Source: Eikenella corrodens (GTDB lineage Bacteria > Pseudomonadota > Gammaproteobacteria > Burkholderiales > Neisseriaceae). From it: a stretch of DNA of 64,000 nt. The stretch covers positions 2,046,001-2,110,000 of the forward strand of contig NZ_CP034670.1 in assembly GCF_003990355.1 (NCBI RefSeq). Direction: 5' to 3'. Below, in pieces: positions 26,619 through 34,856 of the stretch; position 1 is the stretch's first letter, and every line of letters begins with the position of its first letter. Below the pieces are notes generated by a model. It was given only the letters and a program-made list of their open reading frames with translations, searched no databases and was not told where the DNA came from. The position numbers and the translations under genes are program-made.

Positions 26619-27347
26619 ATGGCAATAAAAAATCAGATTCCTTTATCGGATTATTCATGGCTGGATAAATGCAACAAAGAAACTTTTAAAACTTGGACAA
26701 TTCCCAATCCAATTAAAAGCAACTATACAGATGGGGAAAAAAGAGAGTTTCTGATTGAATTTAATGGATTTTCTTTTCATGATTATCTTTCCATTTCAAG
26801 CGGATGCGAAATTTACCTGCCATCACATCTTAGCCAAATTATCGAAACCGAGTGGGAGAGAGAGTCAACCATTTCCGTTATTTTTACTGCGTTAGATTTA
26901 TCGGGAAGTCCAAAAATCGGAGATGAAATCACCGATAGTAACTCTGCCAAAGGCTGGGATGTTCTACGTACTGCAAAAGTTCGACTCGGCCATGCTAAAT
27001 TTAAGAAAGGGCTGACAGATTATTGGGAAGATAAATGCGCTGTTCTTGGACTTAAAAACCCTATCGGCGGAAAATTTTTAATTGCTTCTCATATTATTCC
27101 TTGGTCAATTGCTAATGAAAACGACAAGGTACAGCAATTTAACGGGCTATTATTATCTCCGCACCTAGATCGCCTATTTGATGCGGGCTATATTAGTTTT
27201 GATGATCATGGCAAGCTTCTTTATAAGCCAGAATATAGCGAATTATTAAAACAAATGGCTATTCCTTCCGATAGTAAACTTCGAAAATTAGATAAACGGC
27301 ATATCCCATTTTTACGGAAACATCGAGAAATTTTTGATTTTGAATAA
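26619..27347 (+). CDS. HNH endonuclease, AT-rich orphan
   Basis: A 242-residue protein. The C-terminal half matches HNH_2-type restriction nucleases: VRLGHAKFKKGLTDYWEDKC, CAVLGL, then IASHIIPWS with the catalytic histidine, and FNGLLLSPHLDRLFDAGYIS. The N-terminal 110 residues are unrecognised and may bind DNA. The ATG at 26619 follows TGGAG by 6 bases; an upstream ATG at 26607 is possible. It is markedly AT-rich compared with its neighbours and has no methyltransferase beside it, suggesting transfer and either a solitary defence nuclease or a relic. Confidence 0.8.
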   Translation: MAIKNQIPLSDYSWLDKCNKETFKTWTIPNPIKSNYTDGEKREFLIEFNGFSFHDYLSISSGCEIYLPSHLSQIIETEWERESTISVIFTALDLSGSPKIGDEITDSNSAKGWDVLRTAKVRLGHAKFKKGLTDYWEDKCAVLGLKNPIGGKFLIASHIIPWSIANENDKVQQFNGLLLSPHLDRLFDAGYISFDDHGKLLYKPEYSELLKQMAIPSDSKLRKLDKRHIPFLRKHREIFDFE

Positions 27348-27392
27348 AATAAAGGCCACCTGAAAACTTTATAGCAAATTAACTTATAAAAG

Positions 27393-27422
27393 GTTTTGTC
27401 GGATACAAGTATCCGACAAAAC
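27393..27422. repeat. Perfect 14-bp palindrome
   Basis: GTTTTGTCGGATAC and GTATCCGACAAAAC separated by AA. It lies after the HNH gene and could form a terminator-like hairpin, but no U-run follows on the plus strand. A half Correia end (TATAGCAAATTAAC) is just upstream at 27370. Confidence 0.5.
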
Positions 27423-27462
27423 TACGATTACTGCTTTTTCAGGTAGCCTCAGGAGCAAACCC

Positions 27463-28179
27463 ATGGAACCTCAAGAACTCGACACCCTAGACCTCAACGA
27501 AGCCCTTGCCGAAATCCTGCAAGCCCACGGCTATGCCTGCCAAACGCAGGGCGACAAAATCCTGCCCGATTTCGTTGTGCCCGTGCAGCTCGAAACCTGG
27601 GCATTTCCGCGCGAACACGCCAACGGTGCGGTGGTGAGCCGTTTCGATGTCGGCATCACCCTGCCCGACGGGCGCGAACTCTACGAATGCTGCGGCGACA
27701 TCGGCGAGAATTTGGAAGAAGCCGTCTCGCGCAACCTGCAAAGCTTCTGCACCAACAGCCTGCACGTTTTGCTGGATGCATTCAACCCCGGCGAAAACCA
27801 TTGCCCGCACGAAATCTGGACAGCCCGCAACGGCAACCGTTTCCAAGCCATTTTGGGCGACTGGACAACGAAAAAACTGGGCGAAAATACCGACGGCGGC
27901 AATGCGGAAACCATCGGCGGCATCATCCCTGAAGCGTTGGAAAGCACGCTGCAATCCCTCATCTGCAATCAAGAACTTAAAGCGCAATATCATCTAATCC
28001 GCTTCTTCTACGCCCAATCGGACAACGAAACGATGAACGTGGAATTTATGATCGACAATCAAGACGATGCCGCCGAAGAAGAACAACAGCTGGCCGCTCT
28101 CCCTTGGCCGCGCCAGGAAGCCTATTACAGCGTGCGCCGCTGCATCATGCTCAAGCCCTTGGATGAAGGCCGGGCATAA
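27463..28179 (+). CDS. Unknown acidic protein
   Basis: A 238-residue soluble, acidic protein, no signal peptide or membrane segment. It has a DUS-adjacent promoter region and an AGGAG site 6 bases before the ATG. Visible pieces are LPDGRELYECCGDIGENLEEAV, a mid-region with HEIWTARNGNRFQAILGDW, and an acidic tail. It resembles the DUF6348-like small family in general layout only; I am not sure. Base composition matches the chromosome, unlike the HNH gene before it. Confidence 0.6.
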   Translation: MEPQELDTLDLNEALAEILQAHGYACQTQGDKILPDFVVPVQLETWAFPREHANGAVVSRFDVGITLPDGRELYECCGDIGENLEEAVSRNLQSFCTNSLHVLLDAFNPGENHCPHEIWTARNGNRFQAILGDWTTKKLGENTDGGNAETIGGIIPEALESTLQSLICNQELKAQYHLIRFFYAQSDNETMNVEFMIDNQDDAAEEEQQLAALPWPRQEAYYSVRRCIMLKPLDEGRA

Positions 28180-28202
28180 GCCCCTATCGTTTTGCCATAA
28201 AG

Positions 28203-28235
28203 AAAGGCTACCTGAAATTTTTCAGGTAGCCTTTT
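28203..28235. terminator. Inverted DUS terminator (both strands)
   Basis: AAAGGCTACCTGAAA and TTTCAGGTAGCCTTT, 2-base loop. It separates two convergent genes and can serve both. Confidence 0.8.
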
Positions 28236-28258
28236 GTTCAAACATGAATTAAAGCGGT

Positions 28259-28954
28259 TTAGTCTTCGCCGGCAAATGCCAACAGCAGGCGCAGGAGGCC
28301 GGTGAAGATGTTGTAGATGGCAACAAACAGCGTCAGCGCGGCGCTGATGTGGCTGTCTTCACCGCCTTCGATGATCACGCGCACCTGCCACATAATCAGC
28401 ACGGAGCTCACGATCACAAACAGGGCGGATACGGTGAGCGAGAGCGCGGGAATATGCAGGAAAAGGTTGGCTATCATAGCGATAAAGGCCACCACAAAAC
28501 CCACGGTAACAAAGCGGGCGATGCTGTTGGTTTGGAAGGTGGACGATTTGGCCATGGCTGCCATGCTCAGGAACACGGCGGCAGTCATCACGGCGGCAAT
28601 GCCGATGAGCTGAATGCCGTTGGAAAGCGCCAGGCTGTAGTTCAGAATCGGGCCGAGCGAGAAGCCGAGGCCGAAAGTGAGCACCATCAGCAGGGCAGCG
28701 CCCACATTGCTGTAGCGGTTTTTCTCGATCAGGAAGCACATGCCGTAGAAAAAGGCGAGGAAAATACCCACGCCAACCCAATAGCTGCCTGTGAAGCTGA
28801 ACAGGCTCAGGCCGGTGGCCATGGCGACAAACGCGCCGGCAGCCGCCGGAAGGAACGAGAGCCCGAGCAGGCCGTAGGTTTTACGCAAAATGGTGCTTTG
28901 CGCGGAAACGCTGCCGCCCACGTCGGTGTAATCGTAAACATTGCGCGGTTGCAT
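28259..28954 (-). CDS. Bax inhibitor-1 / YccA-family membrane protein
   Basis: A 231-residue protein with seven hydrophobic helices. The N-terminal TILRKTYGLLGLSFL and the C-terminal HISAALTLFVAIYNIFTGLLRLLL are typical of BI-1/YccA proteins, including the membrane-embedded aspartate region. AGGAG lies 9 bases before ATG. E. coli YccA modulates the FtsH protease; the role in Neisseriaceae is not established. Confidence 0.88.
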   Translation of the reverse strand: MQPRNVYDYTDVGGSVSAQSTILRKTYGLLGLSFLPAAAGAFVAMATGLSLFSFTGSYWVGVGIFLAFFYGMCFLIEKNRYSNVGAALLMVLTFGLGFSLGPILNYSLALSNGIQLIGIAAVMTAAVFLSMAAMAKSSTFQTNSIARFVTVGFVVAFIAMIANLFLHIPALSLTVSALFVIVSSVLIMWQVRVIIEGGEDSHISAALTLFVAIYNIFTGLLRLLLAFAGED

Positions 28955-29161
28955 GTGGAAAAACTCCTATTAAATATCAATTAAAAGAAACGAATGCGGA
29001 TTGTAGCAGCAAATACGCCGTTTGCAAAAAATTCAGCCGGCCGCCGCTGCTGCTGCCTGCTTCGGCCGTTAAACGGCAAGATGGGGCGGCAGGGCAGGTT
29101 TGCAAGCGTTGCAGCATATATTTGGCTATAATTCAGCACTTTCTATTCCCTGCCGCACACC

Positions 29162-29977
29162 ATGCCTGCTCCCCGCTACGCCGTTTTCGGCAACCCCGTG
29201 GCCCACAGCCGCTCGCCCGCCATCCACCAAATGTTTGCCACCCAAGAGGGCATAACTATCGAATATGAACGATTGCTGGCCGAGCCGGGCTGCTTCGCCC
29301 AGGCCGCCGCTGCCTTTTTCGCTGCGGGCGGCGCGGGCGCAAACGTAACCGTGCCGTTCAAAACCGATGCCTGCGCCTGGGCAGACAGCCTTTCCGAACG
29401 CGCCCGTGCCGCCGGCGCAGCCAACACCTTAATCAACCAGACTAACGGCAAAATCCATGCCGACAATACCGACGGCCTCGGCTTGGTGGCCGATATCAGC
29501 CGCAACTTTCAGGTAGCCCTATCGGGCAAACGCATCCTCATCATCGGCGCGGGCGGCGCAGCGCGCGGCGTGATACTGCCCCTGCTCGAATGCCGCCCCG
29601 CCAGCCTCACCATTGCCAACCGCACCGCGGCCAAAGCGCAAGAGCTGGCTGCGATTTTCGGCATCTGTGCAGCCGAGTTGGGCCAACTGCCTGCTGCCGG
29701 TTTAGATATTATTATCAACGCCACCTCCGGCAGCCTGAGCGGCCAAGTGCCCGCCATTGCCCCTGCCGTGTTTGCCCAATGCGAACTCGCCTACGACATG
29801 GCCTATGGCCGAGAGCCCACCGCCTTTATGCGCTTCGCTGCCGAAGCAGGCGCGGGGCGCAGCGCCGACGGCTTGGGCATGCTGGTGGAACAAGCCGCTG
29901 AATCCTACCGCCTCTGGCGTGGCTTTTCCCCCAAAACCGCCCCCGTACTCGCCGCCCTGCGCGCGGGAGAAATTTAG
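29162..29977 (+). CDS. aroE: Shikimate dehydrogenase
   Basis: A 271-residue NADPH enzyme reducing 3-dehydroshikimate. VFGNPVAHSRSPAIHQMFA binds shikimate, GANVTVPFKTDA carries the catalytic lysine, HADNTDGLG the aspartate, and IIGAGGAARGVILPLL is the NADP site. A DUS lies in frame (FQVALS, residues 117-122) between the two domains, a tolerant linker. A TATAAT-like box is at 29128. Confidence 0.95.
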   Translation: MPAPRYAVFGNPVAHSRSPAIHQMFATQEGITIEYERLLAEPGCFAQAAAAFFAAGGAGANVTVPFKTDACAWADSLSERARAAGAANTLINQTNGKIHADNTDGLGLVADISRNFQVALSGKRILIIGAGGAARGVILPLLECRPASLTIANRTAAKAQELAAIFGICAAELGQLPAAGLDIIINATSGSLSGQVPAIAPAVFAQCELAYDMAYGREPTAFMRFAAEAGAGRSADGLGMLVEQAAESYRLWRGFSPKTAPVLAALRAGEI

Positions 29978-30034
29978 CACGAACCTGCCAAAGGCTACCT
30001 GAAATTAGCTTGGCAGACACTTCACTTTCTGCAG

Positions 30035-30066
30035 AAACTTCGTTGAAGCCGCGCTTTCAGGTAGCC
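30035..30066. repeat. ACTTCGTTGAAGC box next to DUS
   Basis: CTGCAGAAACTTCGTTGAAG then TTTCAGGTAGCCT. Member of the extended DUS-associated repeat also seen at 16994, 17803, 44522 and 47369. Confidence 0.5.
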
Positions 30067-30098
30067 TAAAAATCCTTTATAATCCGTTCCTTTTTTCC

Positions 30099-30140
30099 AA
30101 ACCGCGGTTCGCAACCCTCCCGCGTTACCAAAACTAAGGA
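30099..30140 (+). promoter_or_regulatory. preQ1-I riboswitch upstream of queF
   Basis: CGCGG (30103-30107) pairs with CCGCG (30120-30124), enclosing the GTTC...ACCCTC loop. An A-rich tail then ends in AAAACTAAGGA, the conserved 3' part that forms the pseudoknot and contains the ribosome site of queF. This is the class-I preQ1 aptamer layout. Binding should hide the ribosome site, so control is translational. TATAAT at 30078-30083 is a suitable -10. Confidence 0.88.
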
Positions 30141-30145
30141 CTCCC

Positions 30146-30616
30146 ATGCGCAACAAAGAAGAGCTCAGCGGCCTCTCCCTGCTGGGCAACACCGGCACGC
30201 AATATCCCACAACCTACGCCCCCGAAATCCTCGAAGCGTTCGACAACAAACACCCTGGCAACGACTACTTCGTCAAATTCGTTTGCCCGGAATTCACCAG
30301 CCTGTGCCCGCTCACCGGCCAGCCCGATTTCGCCACCATCCTGATCCGCTATATCCCCGACATCAAAATGGTGGAAAGCAAATCGCTCAAGCTCTACCTC
30401 TTCAGCTTCCGCAATCACGGCGACTTTCACGAAGATTGCATCAACATCATCATGAAAGACCTCATCAAACTGATGAACCCGAAATATATTGAAGTGTTCG
30501 GCGAATTCACCCCGCGCGGCGGCATCGCCATCCATCCGTTTGCCAACTATGGCCGCCCCGGCACACCGTTCGAGCAAATGGCGCGCGAGCGGCTGTTTAA
30601 GCACGATATGCAGTGA
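30146..30616 (+). CDS. queF: NADPH-dependent preQ0 reductase
   Basis: A 156-residue enzyme of the short QueF type that reduces preQ0 to preQ1 for queuosine in tRNA. VCPEFTSLCPLTGQPDFA holds the catalytic Cys54 and Asp61; EKS-like binding residues follow in MVESKSLKLYLFSFRNHGDFHE. It is controlled by the preQ1-I riboswitch immediately upstream, consistent with product feedback. The other preQ0 genes are not in the window. Confidence 0.95.
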   Translation: MRNKEELSGLSLLGNTGTQYPTTYAPEILEAFDNKHPGNDYFVKFVCPEFTSLCPLTGQPDFATILIRYIPDIKMVESKSLKLYLFSFRNHGDFHEDCINIIMKDLIKLMNPKYIEVFGEFTPRGGIAIHPFANYGRPGTPFEQMARERLFKHDMQ

Positions 30617-30652
30617 GCTGCGGGCTACCTCCTAAAATTTATAGAAAACATC

Positions 30653-31075
30653 ATGTCTCATACCCTTCCCACCCACTACGCCGGCCAGCCCCTGCCTGCC
30701 GAATACCTCGCCATGATTGGCCAGGCACGTGGCATCCGAGTATACGAAACTGCCGATGGCGAAGACGTAGATTTCTACCCTCCTGCCCGGCTGTGCGAAA
30801 CCGAGCGCAACAGCCAGCCATACTACGCCCGCCTTTCCGACCCCGAGTTCTACTTCAAAGCCATCGAAACCCGCAGCGATGGGCCGCAATTATCGCCGGA
30901 AGAAATACAGCAGGGCTTTACCATCGGCAGCTATAACGAAGGCCGCCTGTTCCTCCTGCCCGACCAATCCGTTTGGCTGATTTACAGCGATTTGTTCTAC
31001 CAAAAAATTGCCGACCACTTCAGCCAATGGTTTGCCGGCCTCAGCTTTTCCTTTGAAGTAGGCGGCGAAGATTAA
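30653..31075 (+). CDS. Small unknown protein, SMI1/KNR4-like pattern
   Basis: A 140-residue soluble protein. LPAEYLAMIGQA near the start and IGSYNEGRLFLLPDQSVWLIYSD followed by IADHFSQWF near the end resemble the SUKH (SMI1/KNR4) fold, which includes many immunity proteins. The match is a pattern impression only. It lies 36 bases after queF and is followed by an unrelated membrane gene. Confidence 0.5.
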   Translation: MSHTLPTHYAGQPLPAEYLAMIGQARGIRVYETADGEDVDFYPPARLCETERNSQPYYARLSDPEFYFKAIETRSDGPQLSPEEIQQGFTIGSYNEGRLFLLPDQSVWLIYSDLFYQKIADHFSQWFAGLSFSFEVGGED

Positions 31076-31131
31076 GCTCAGCTGCATTAACCAAAAGGCT
31101 ACCTGCAACAGCATACTTGTAGAGTACTGAA

Positions 31132-32019
31132 ATGAACACCCTGTTATCATTTTGCCGTGCTACCGTTTTAACCTTAGCCTTCGCCTATGTGTTTATGCAA
31201 CCCTTAGCGTCGCTAAGCCCAATAATGGTCGCTATCGGAATAAATCCGATTATCGAAACTTTGGCAGTTATATTGGTGTCGGTGCTAATAGCAATGATAT
31301 TGGTATGGTATACCGACCTCACCCAGCGTGCTGAAGGCAAGCGCGGAATGTTGGGTTTGTCGCTGTCCACTTTGCTGCCGATTGGCTGCATCGTTTTTTT
31401 CGGATTAACGATATTCGGGCTACATACCGAAGCTGCTGGTGAGATTGTCTTAGGGATAGGTATTCTTATCATCCCCATGCTACTGGCAATATTTGCCCTG
31501 CTTGGCGTTAGTCTGAACCGTTTGCTGTTTGCACTGTCGGAAGACAACAACGATCCAGACCGACTACCCACCGCTACGTGGCACAAATCCATGCTTACAG
31601 TTTGTTTAGCCATGTTTTTTGGCAAAACGGTGATACCTAACCCATCACCGGCAATTAATCTGCTTGGTGGTATCGGTATCTGGGCCGGTCTGCCAGCCGG
31701 CGGGCTTTTCGGTTGGGCTTATCCTATCATCATGTTGGTGGTGGCAGCAGTTGTGATAGATAAAACTCGGATGAACGAAAGGCTAGCCGACAATAGGGGC
31801 TTTTATATCGCGGCCATCGGAGCAGCACTGAGTATATTGTCAGTTGCATTTTCCTGGCTGATGTTTACCTCCATACCTGTGTCGAAAATTTCTGTAAGCA
31901 TTTCGCTAGCCTCGTTAGCCTTATCTTTCGTGGCCGGCTACCTGCTGATTACAGGAATGATATGGGTATTCCTCACACTTACCCCCGATGAATACGAAGA
32001 CTATGAAGAGGACGAATAG
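31132..32019 (+). CDS. Unknown polytopic membrane protein
   Basis: A 295-residue protein with about eight hydrophobic segments and a very acidic C-terminal tail (TPDEYEDYEEDE). Less GC-rich than its neighbours. ATG is preceded by a weak site. I see no transport or enzyme motif. It lies between the two preQ1-controlled genes, but nothing in it suggests a link with queuosine. Confidence 0.6.
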   Translation: MNTLLSFCRATVLTLAFAYVFMQPLASLSPIMVAIGINPIIETLAVILVSVLIAMILVWYTDLTQRAEGKRGMLGLSLSTLLPIGCIVFFGLTIFGLHTEAAGEIVLGIGILIIPMLLAIFALLGVSLNRLLFALSEDNNDPDRLPTATWHKSMLTVCLAMFFGKTVIPNPSPAINLLGGIGIWAGLPAGGLFGWAYPIIMLVVAAVVIDKTRMNERLADNRGFYIAAIGAALSILSVAFSWLMFTSIPVSKISVSISLASLALSFVAGYLLITGMIWVFLTLTPDEYEDYEEDE

Positions 32020-32077
32020 AGAGACGATGAAATCAATACCAGCCCACCACAGGCTACCTGAAACCCAGTTTCCAACC

Positions 32078-32131
32078 CCGCGCGGTTCGCAACCCTCCCG
32101 CGCAGATTTTTATCTAAACCAAAACTAAGGA
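32078..32131 (+). promoter_or_regulatory. preQ1-I riboswitch upstream of the yhhQ-type gene
   Basis: GCGCGG (32080-32085) pairs with CCGCGC (32098-32103) around the same TTCGCAACCCTC loop as the queF riboswitch. The tail carries an extra small hairpin (AGAT TTTT ATCT, 32104-32115) before AAAACTAAGGA, which includes the ribosome site. Loop and tail are almost identical to the queF copy; the connecting segment differs. Confidence 0.88.
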
Positions 32132-32137
32132 CCATTC

Positions 32138-32857
32138 ATGCAAAACTACTGCTTCACCCCCGCCCAACAGCAGCAAGCCCTCCGCTGGCTCGTTTTCTTC
32201 CACATTTTCGTGATTGCCGCCAGCAACTATCTCGTGCAGTTTCCCTTCAGCGTTACCCTGCCCAACGGCTTTGAAGTACATTCCACCTGGGGCGCGCTCA
32301 GCTTCCCCTTTATCTTCCTCGCCACTGATTTAACCGTGCGCATCTTCGGCCAAAGCCTCGCCCGGCGCATTATCTTCTTCGTCATGTTCCCCGCCTTGCT
32401 CGTTTCTTATGCCTTTTCCGTACTGTTTCAAGAAGGCGCGTGGGCAGGCTGGAGCGCGCTTGCCGTGTTCGTGATGCCCGTGTTCCGCATCGCCCTGGCC
32501 AGCTTTGCCGCCTATGCCGTCGGCCAGATTCTCGATATTGTCGTGTTCAACCGCCTGCGCCGGCTGAAATCCTGGTGGATCGCCCCCGCCGCCTCCACCT
32601 TCGCCGGCAACGCCGTAGATACCGTGCTTTTCTTCTCCATCGCCTTCGCCGGCAGCAGCGACGCCTTTATGGCCGCCAACTGGCCGCACATCGCCTTTGT
32701 CGATTACCTGTTCAAACTCGTGATCGGCACACTCTTCTTCCTGCCTGCCTACGGCCTCATCCTCAACATCCTCACCCGCAAGCTCACCACCTTGCACCAA
32801 GCTGTTGCCGCCGAAGCCGTATCCGCCCAGCCGGAAGCCGCCGGCCAATCCAATTAA
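32138..32857 (+). CDS. yhhQ: Queuosine precursor transporter, YhhQ family
   Basis: A 239-residue membrane protein with six or so helices. LVFFHIFVIAASNYLVQFPF, TDLTVRIFGQSLARRIIFF and ASTFAGNAVDTVLFFSIAF match YhhQ (DUF165/QPTR), which imports preQ0 or preQ1. The preQ1-I riboswitch upstream supports this independently. Together with queF the cell can both salvage precursors and convert preQ0 to preQ1. Confidence 0.92.
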   Translation: MQNYCFTPAQQQQALRWLVFFHIFVIAASNYLVQFPFSVTLPNGFEVHSTWGALSFPFIFLATDLTVRIFGQSLARRIIFFVMFPALLVSYAFSVLFQEGAWAGWSALAVFVMPVFRIALASFAAYAVGQILDIVVFNRLRRLKSWWIAPAASTFAGNAVDTVLFFSIAFAGSSDAFMAANWPHIAFVDYLFKLVIGTLFFLPAYGLILNILTRKLTTLHQAVAAEAVSAQPEAAGQSN

Positions 32858-33075
32858 ACTTTCAGGTAGCCTTTGGCGTGTTCAAAGGCTACCTGAAACT
32901 AAAACCGCAGGGCTGGCATTCATACTAAACAGCAGTTTTAGGCACAAATATCGGAAATAGGCCTGCCAGCTGTCGGCTGATGTGGTTGCACCAGCATAAA
33001 TATTTTCAGGTAGCCTAAGGCTACCTGAAACCATATTCGCTTACACTAACCCCCAAATCCTACCTGAAACCCGCC

Positions 33076-33753
33076 ATGCCGCTCCTCACCCACACCCTCG
33101 CCAACGGCCACACCATCCAGCTCCACCTCAGCCGCCGTGCCAAGAAAAACATCATCCTGCGGGCACACGGCGAACACAGCCTGCGGATCAGCATCCCGCC
33201 GCAGCTAAGCCTGCCCGAGTTGCGCCGCTGGCTGCAACACAACGAAACTACCCTGCAGCAAATGCTCCGGCGCAGCCCCGCCCCGGCTGCCGCCCCCGGC
33301 CATATCTGGCTCTACGGCCAGCCGCACCAACTGCAATCCCACGCCCAAGCCGCCATCCGAATCCAGCCCGGCCGCATCTATCTGCCCGCAGCCGAATGGC
33401 CGCAGCAGCAAGCCCGCCTGCGCCAACACCTCCAGCCTCTGGCCGAAGCCTACCTCCTTCCCCGCCTCGCCGCACACGCCCAACGCCTGCAGCTCATTCC
33501 CGAACACACCGCCCTCAGCCGCGCCAAAACCTTCTGGGGCGTATGCCGCCGCCGCAACATCCGCCTCAACTGGCGGCTTATCGGCGCACCCGAATACGTG
33601 GCCGACTACGTTTGCGTGCACGAACTCTGCCACCTGGGCCATCTCAACCACAGCCCAGCCTTTTGGGCAGCAGTCGAACAACACACCCCGCACCGATCCA
33701 CTGCCACTGCTTGGCTCAAACAGCATGGCCGCGATTTATTCCTACTGGGCTAA
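33076..33753 (+). CDS. YgjP-type M48 metallopeptidase-like protein
   Basis: A 225-residue protein of the YgjP/DUF45 family. The zinc site is VCVHELCHLGHLNHSPAFW (HExxH with a third ligand downstream) near residue 183. The N-terminal half shows SRRAKKNIILRAHGEHSLRISIPP. Length and layout match the family, whose substrate is unknown. The start ATG follows a degenerate DUS. Confidence 0.85.
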   Translation: MPLLTHTLANGHTIQLHLSRRAKKNIILRAHGEHSLRISIPPQLSLPELRRWLQHNETTLQQMLRRSPAPAAAPGHIWLYGQPHQLQSHAQAAIRIQPGRIYLPAAEWPQQQARLRQHLQPLAEAYLLPRLAAHAQRLQLIPEHTALSRAKTFWGVCRRRNIRLNWRLIGAPEYVADYVCVHELCHLGHLNHSPAFWAAVEQHTPHRSTATAWLKQHGRDLFLLG

Positions 33754-33788
33754 AACAATTTTCAGGTAGCCTTTCCGTTGCTAAATTT

Positions 33789-33816
33789 GTTGGGTTACGC
33801 TTGCAGCTAACCCAAC
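33789..33816. repeat. GTTGGGTTA palindrome, copy 1
   Basis: GTTGGGTTA and TAACCCAAC form a 9-bp stem with a 10-base loop (CGCTTGCAGC). The toxin-tail remnant of the first cassette begins four bases later. The same repeat, inverted on the map but in the same orientation relative to its cassette, is at 35640-35667. Confidence 0.75.
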
Positions 33817-33820
33817 CTAC

Positions 33821-33897
33821 TTACTAATAACGTTCCAGCTGAATGGAAAAAGCTTCCCTCTAATGCAATCCCTCATACCCCCATAGGACATAGATAG
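33821..33897 (+). pseudogene. Toxin C-terminal tail remnant, cassette 1
   Basis: An in-frame stretch directly after the palindrome reads NNVPAEWKKLPSNAIPHTPI then GHR and stop, ending 10 bases before the next gene's ATG. It looks like the tail of a polymorphic toxin: short, Pro/His-rich and immediately followed by a small immunity-like gene. There is no start codon or upstream domain; the N-terminal part is missing. Confidence 0.5.
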
Positions 33898-33907
33898 GAA
33901 TATTAAT

Positions 33908-34283
33908 ATGGACATTAATTTTGTTTTTAATGATTTTAGTAATTTTGAGGACTCTATAATTAGAAATATAAAAATTGAATACACAGAAGATGGAAGCAAG
34001 AATTTTTCTATTTTAGTTTATTCGCAATATATGTGGGGAAAATATAATAATGTATGGAAAGAAGTTGAAATTATTGTTAAAGATGTTGTTACATACAGAG
34101 TACATGAGCCACTTCAAACAACCGCACAAGTAATATCTAATGGAATACATATAATTTTTTTTTGATGAATTAATTTGCTTAGAGTTTGGCAATTTTGCAG
34201 ATCCCCCGCAATCTTTTGAAGAAGCTATGTCCTCAAATACATTTGTAATAGGAAAATCGATCAGCTGTATAGTTAATGAGTAA
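33908..34283 (+). CDS. Immunity-like small protein, frame interrupted at T9
   Basis: Starts MDINFVFNDFSNFEDSII behind AGGAA. The frame stops after 85 codons at a run of nine T (34155-34163). With one T fewer, the product continues FFDELICLEFGNFADPPQSF to ...SISCIVNE and stop at 34281-34283, about 124 residues in all. The tail is clearly coding, so the T9 tract either inactivates the gene or switches it by slippage. AT-rich, no known motif, typical of orphan immunity genes. Confidence 0.55.
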
Positions 34284-34286
34284 ATT

Positions 34287-34317
34287 AGGTTGGGCTAGCC
34301 TGAGGCTAGCCCAACCT
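34287..34317. repeat. AGGTTGGGCTAGCC palindrome
   Basis: AGGTTGGGCTAGCC and its exact complement form a 14-bp stem with a 3-base loop, directly after the cassette-1 gene. Related to the GTTGGGTTA repeats. Confidence 0.7.
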
Positions 34318-34374
34318 ACGCTTGCAAAAGGCTACCTGAAAAATGAATTTCAGGTAGCCTGCTCATTTGCGGGC

Positions 34375-34451
34375 GTAGGGTGCGTGCGAAACGCGCACCG
34401 CGGTTTGGGAATAATTGGCAACGGCGTGCGTGCCACAGGCACGCACCCTAC
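34375..34451. repeat. GTAGGGTGCGTGC inverted repeat
   Basis: GTAGGGTGCGTGC (34375-34387) and GCACGCACCCTAC (34439-34451) enclose about 50 bases. A REP-like unit commonly seen beside AT-rich insertions. The stretch 34284-34856 has no gene; it contains this repeat, two inverted DUS pairs (34330-34358, 34651-34677) and one GTAGGTTGGGTTA end. Confidence 0.6.
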
Positions 34452-34552
34452 ACGCCTCAAATATTTAGACGAAGCCGCCCCAAACAATACCATGCAACCG
34501 TAAAGCAAAAAGGCTACCTAAAAAAAACATCAACCGGACAAAAAGGTAAACA

Positions 34553-34573
34553 CAGCAAGAGTAGGTTGGGTTA
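34553..34573 (+). repeat. 21-bp direct repeat, left copy
   Basis: CAGCAAGAGTAGGTTGGGTT plus A occurs here and at 35628-35648 in the same orientation, bounding the 1.07 kb that holds cassette 2. The right copy overlaps the toxin-tail remnant. Confidence 0.7.
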
Positions 34574-34856
34574 ACCGGGTGCAGGGGCCGAGTGCCTGGG
34601 CGGTGGTGCGTTCTCCGCCGATGCGGATGTCGCCTTCGCTTAATGGAGAGGCTACCTGAAATTTTTTCAGGTAGCCTCTGAATCTCTTGTTGTGCTTGGG
34701 TTGTTAAAGAGCGTAGGAAGTGGCCGACTGATTAAGAGGGGAGTGATTTTCAGGCAGTCTCCTTCAGCATGGAGGCCACCTGAAAAGTACACTGCGATAT
34801 AGAAAAGAATTAGTTATCCATATAGAAATAGATTTTTATCCTAATTTTTCACCTAT

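Noticed and set aside
34276..34503. 75-codon frame across repeats
   Set aside because: Made of palindromes and DUS; no independent coding signal.
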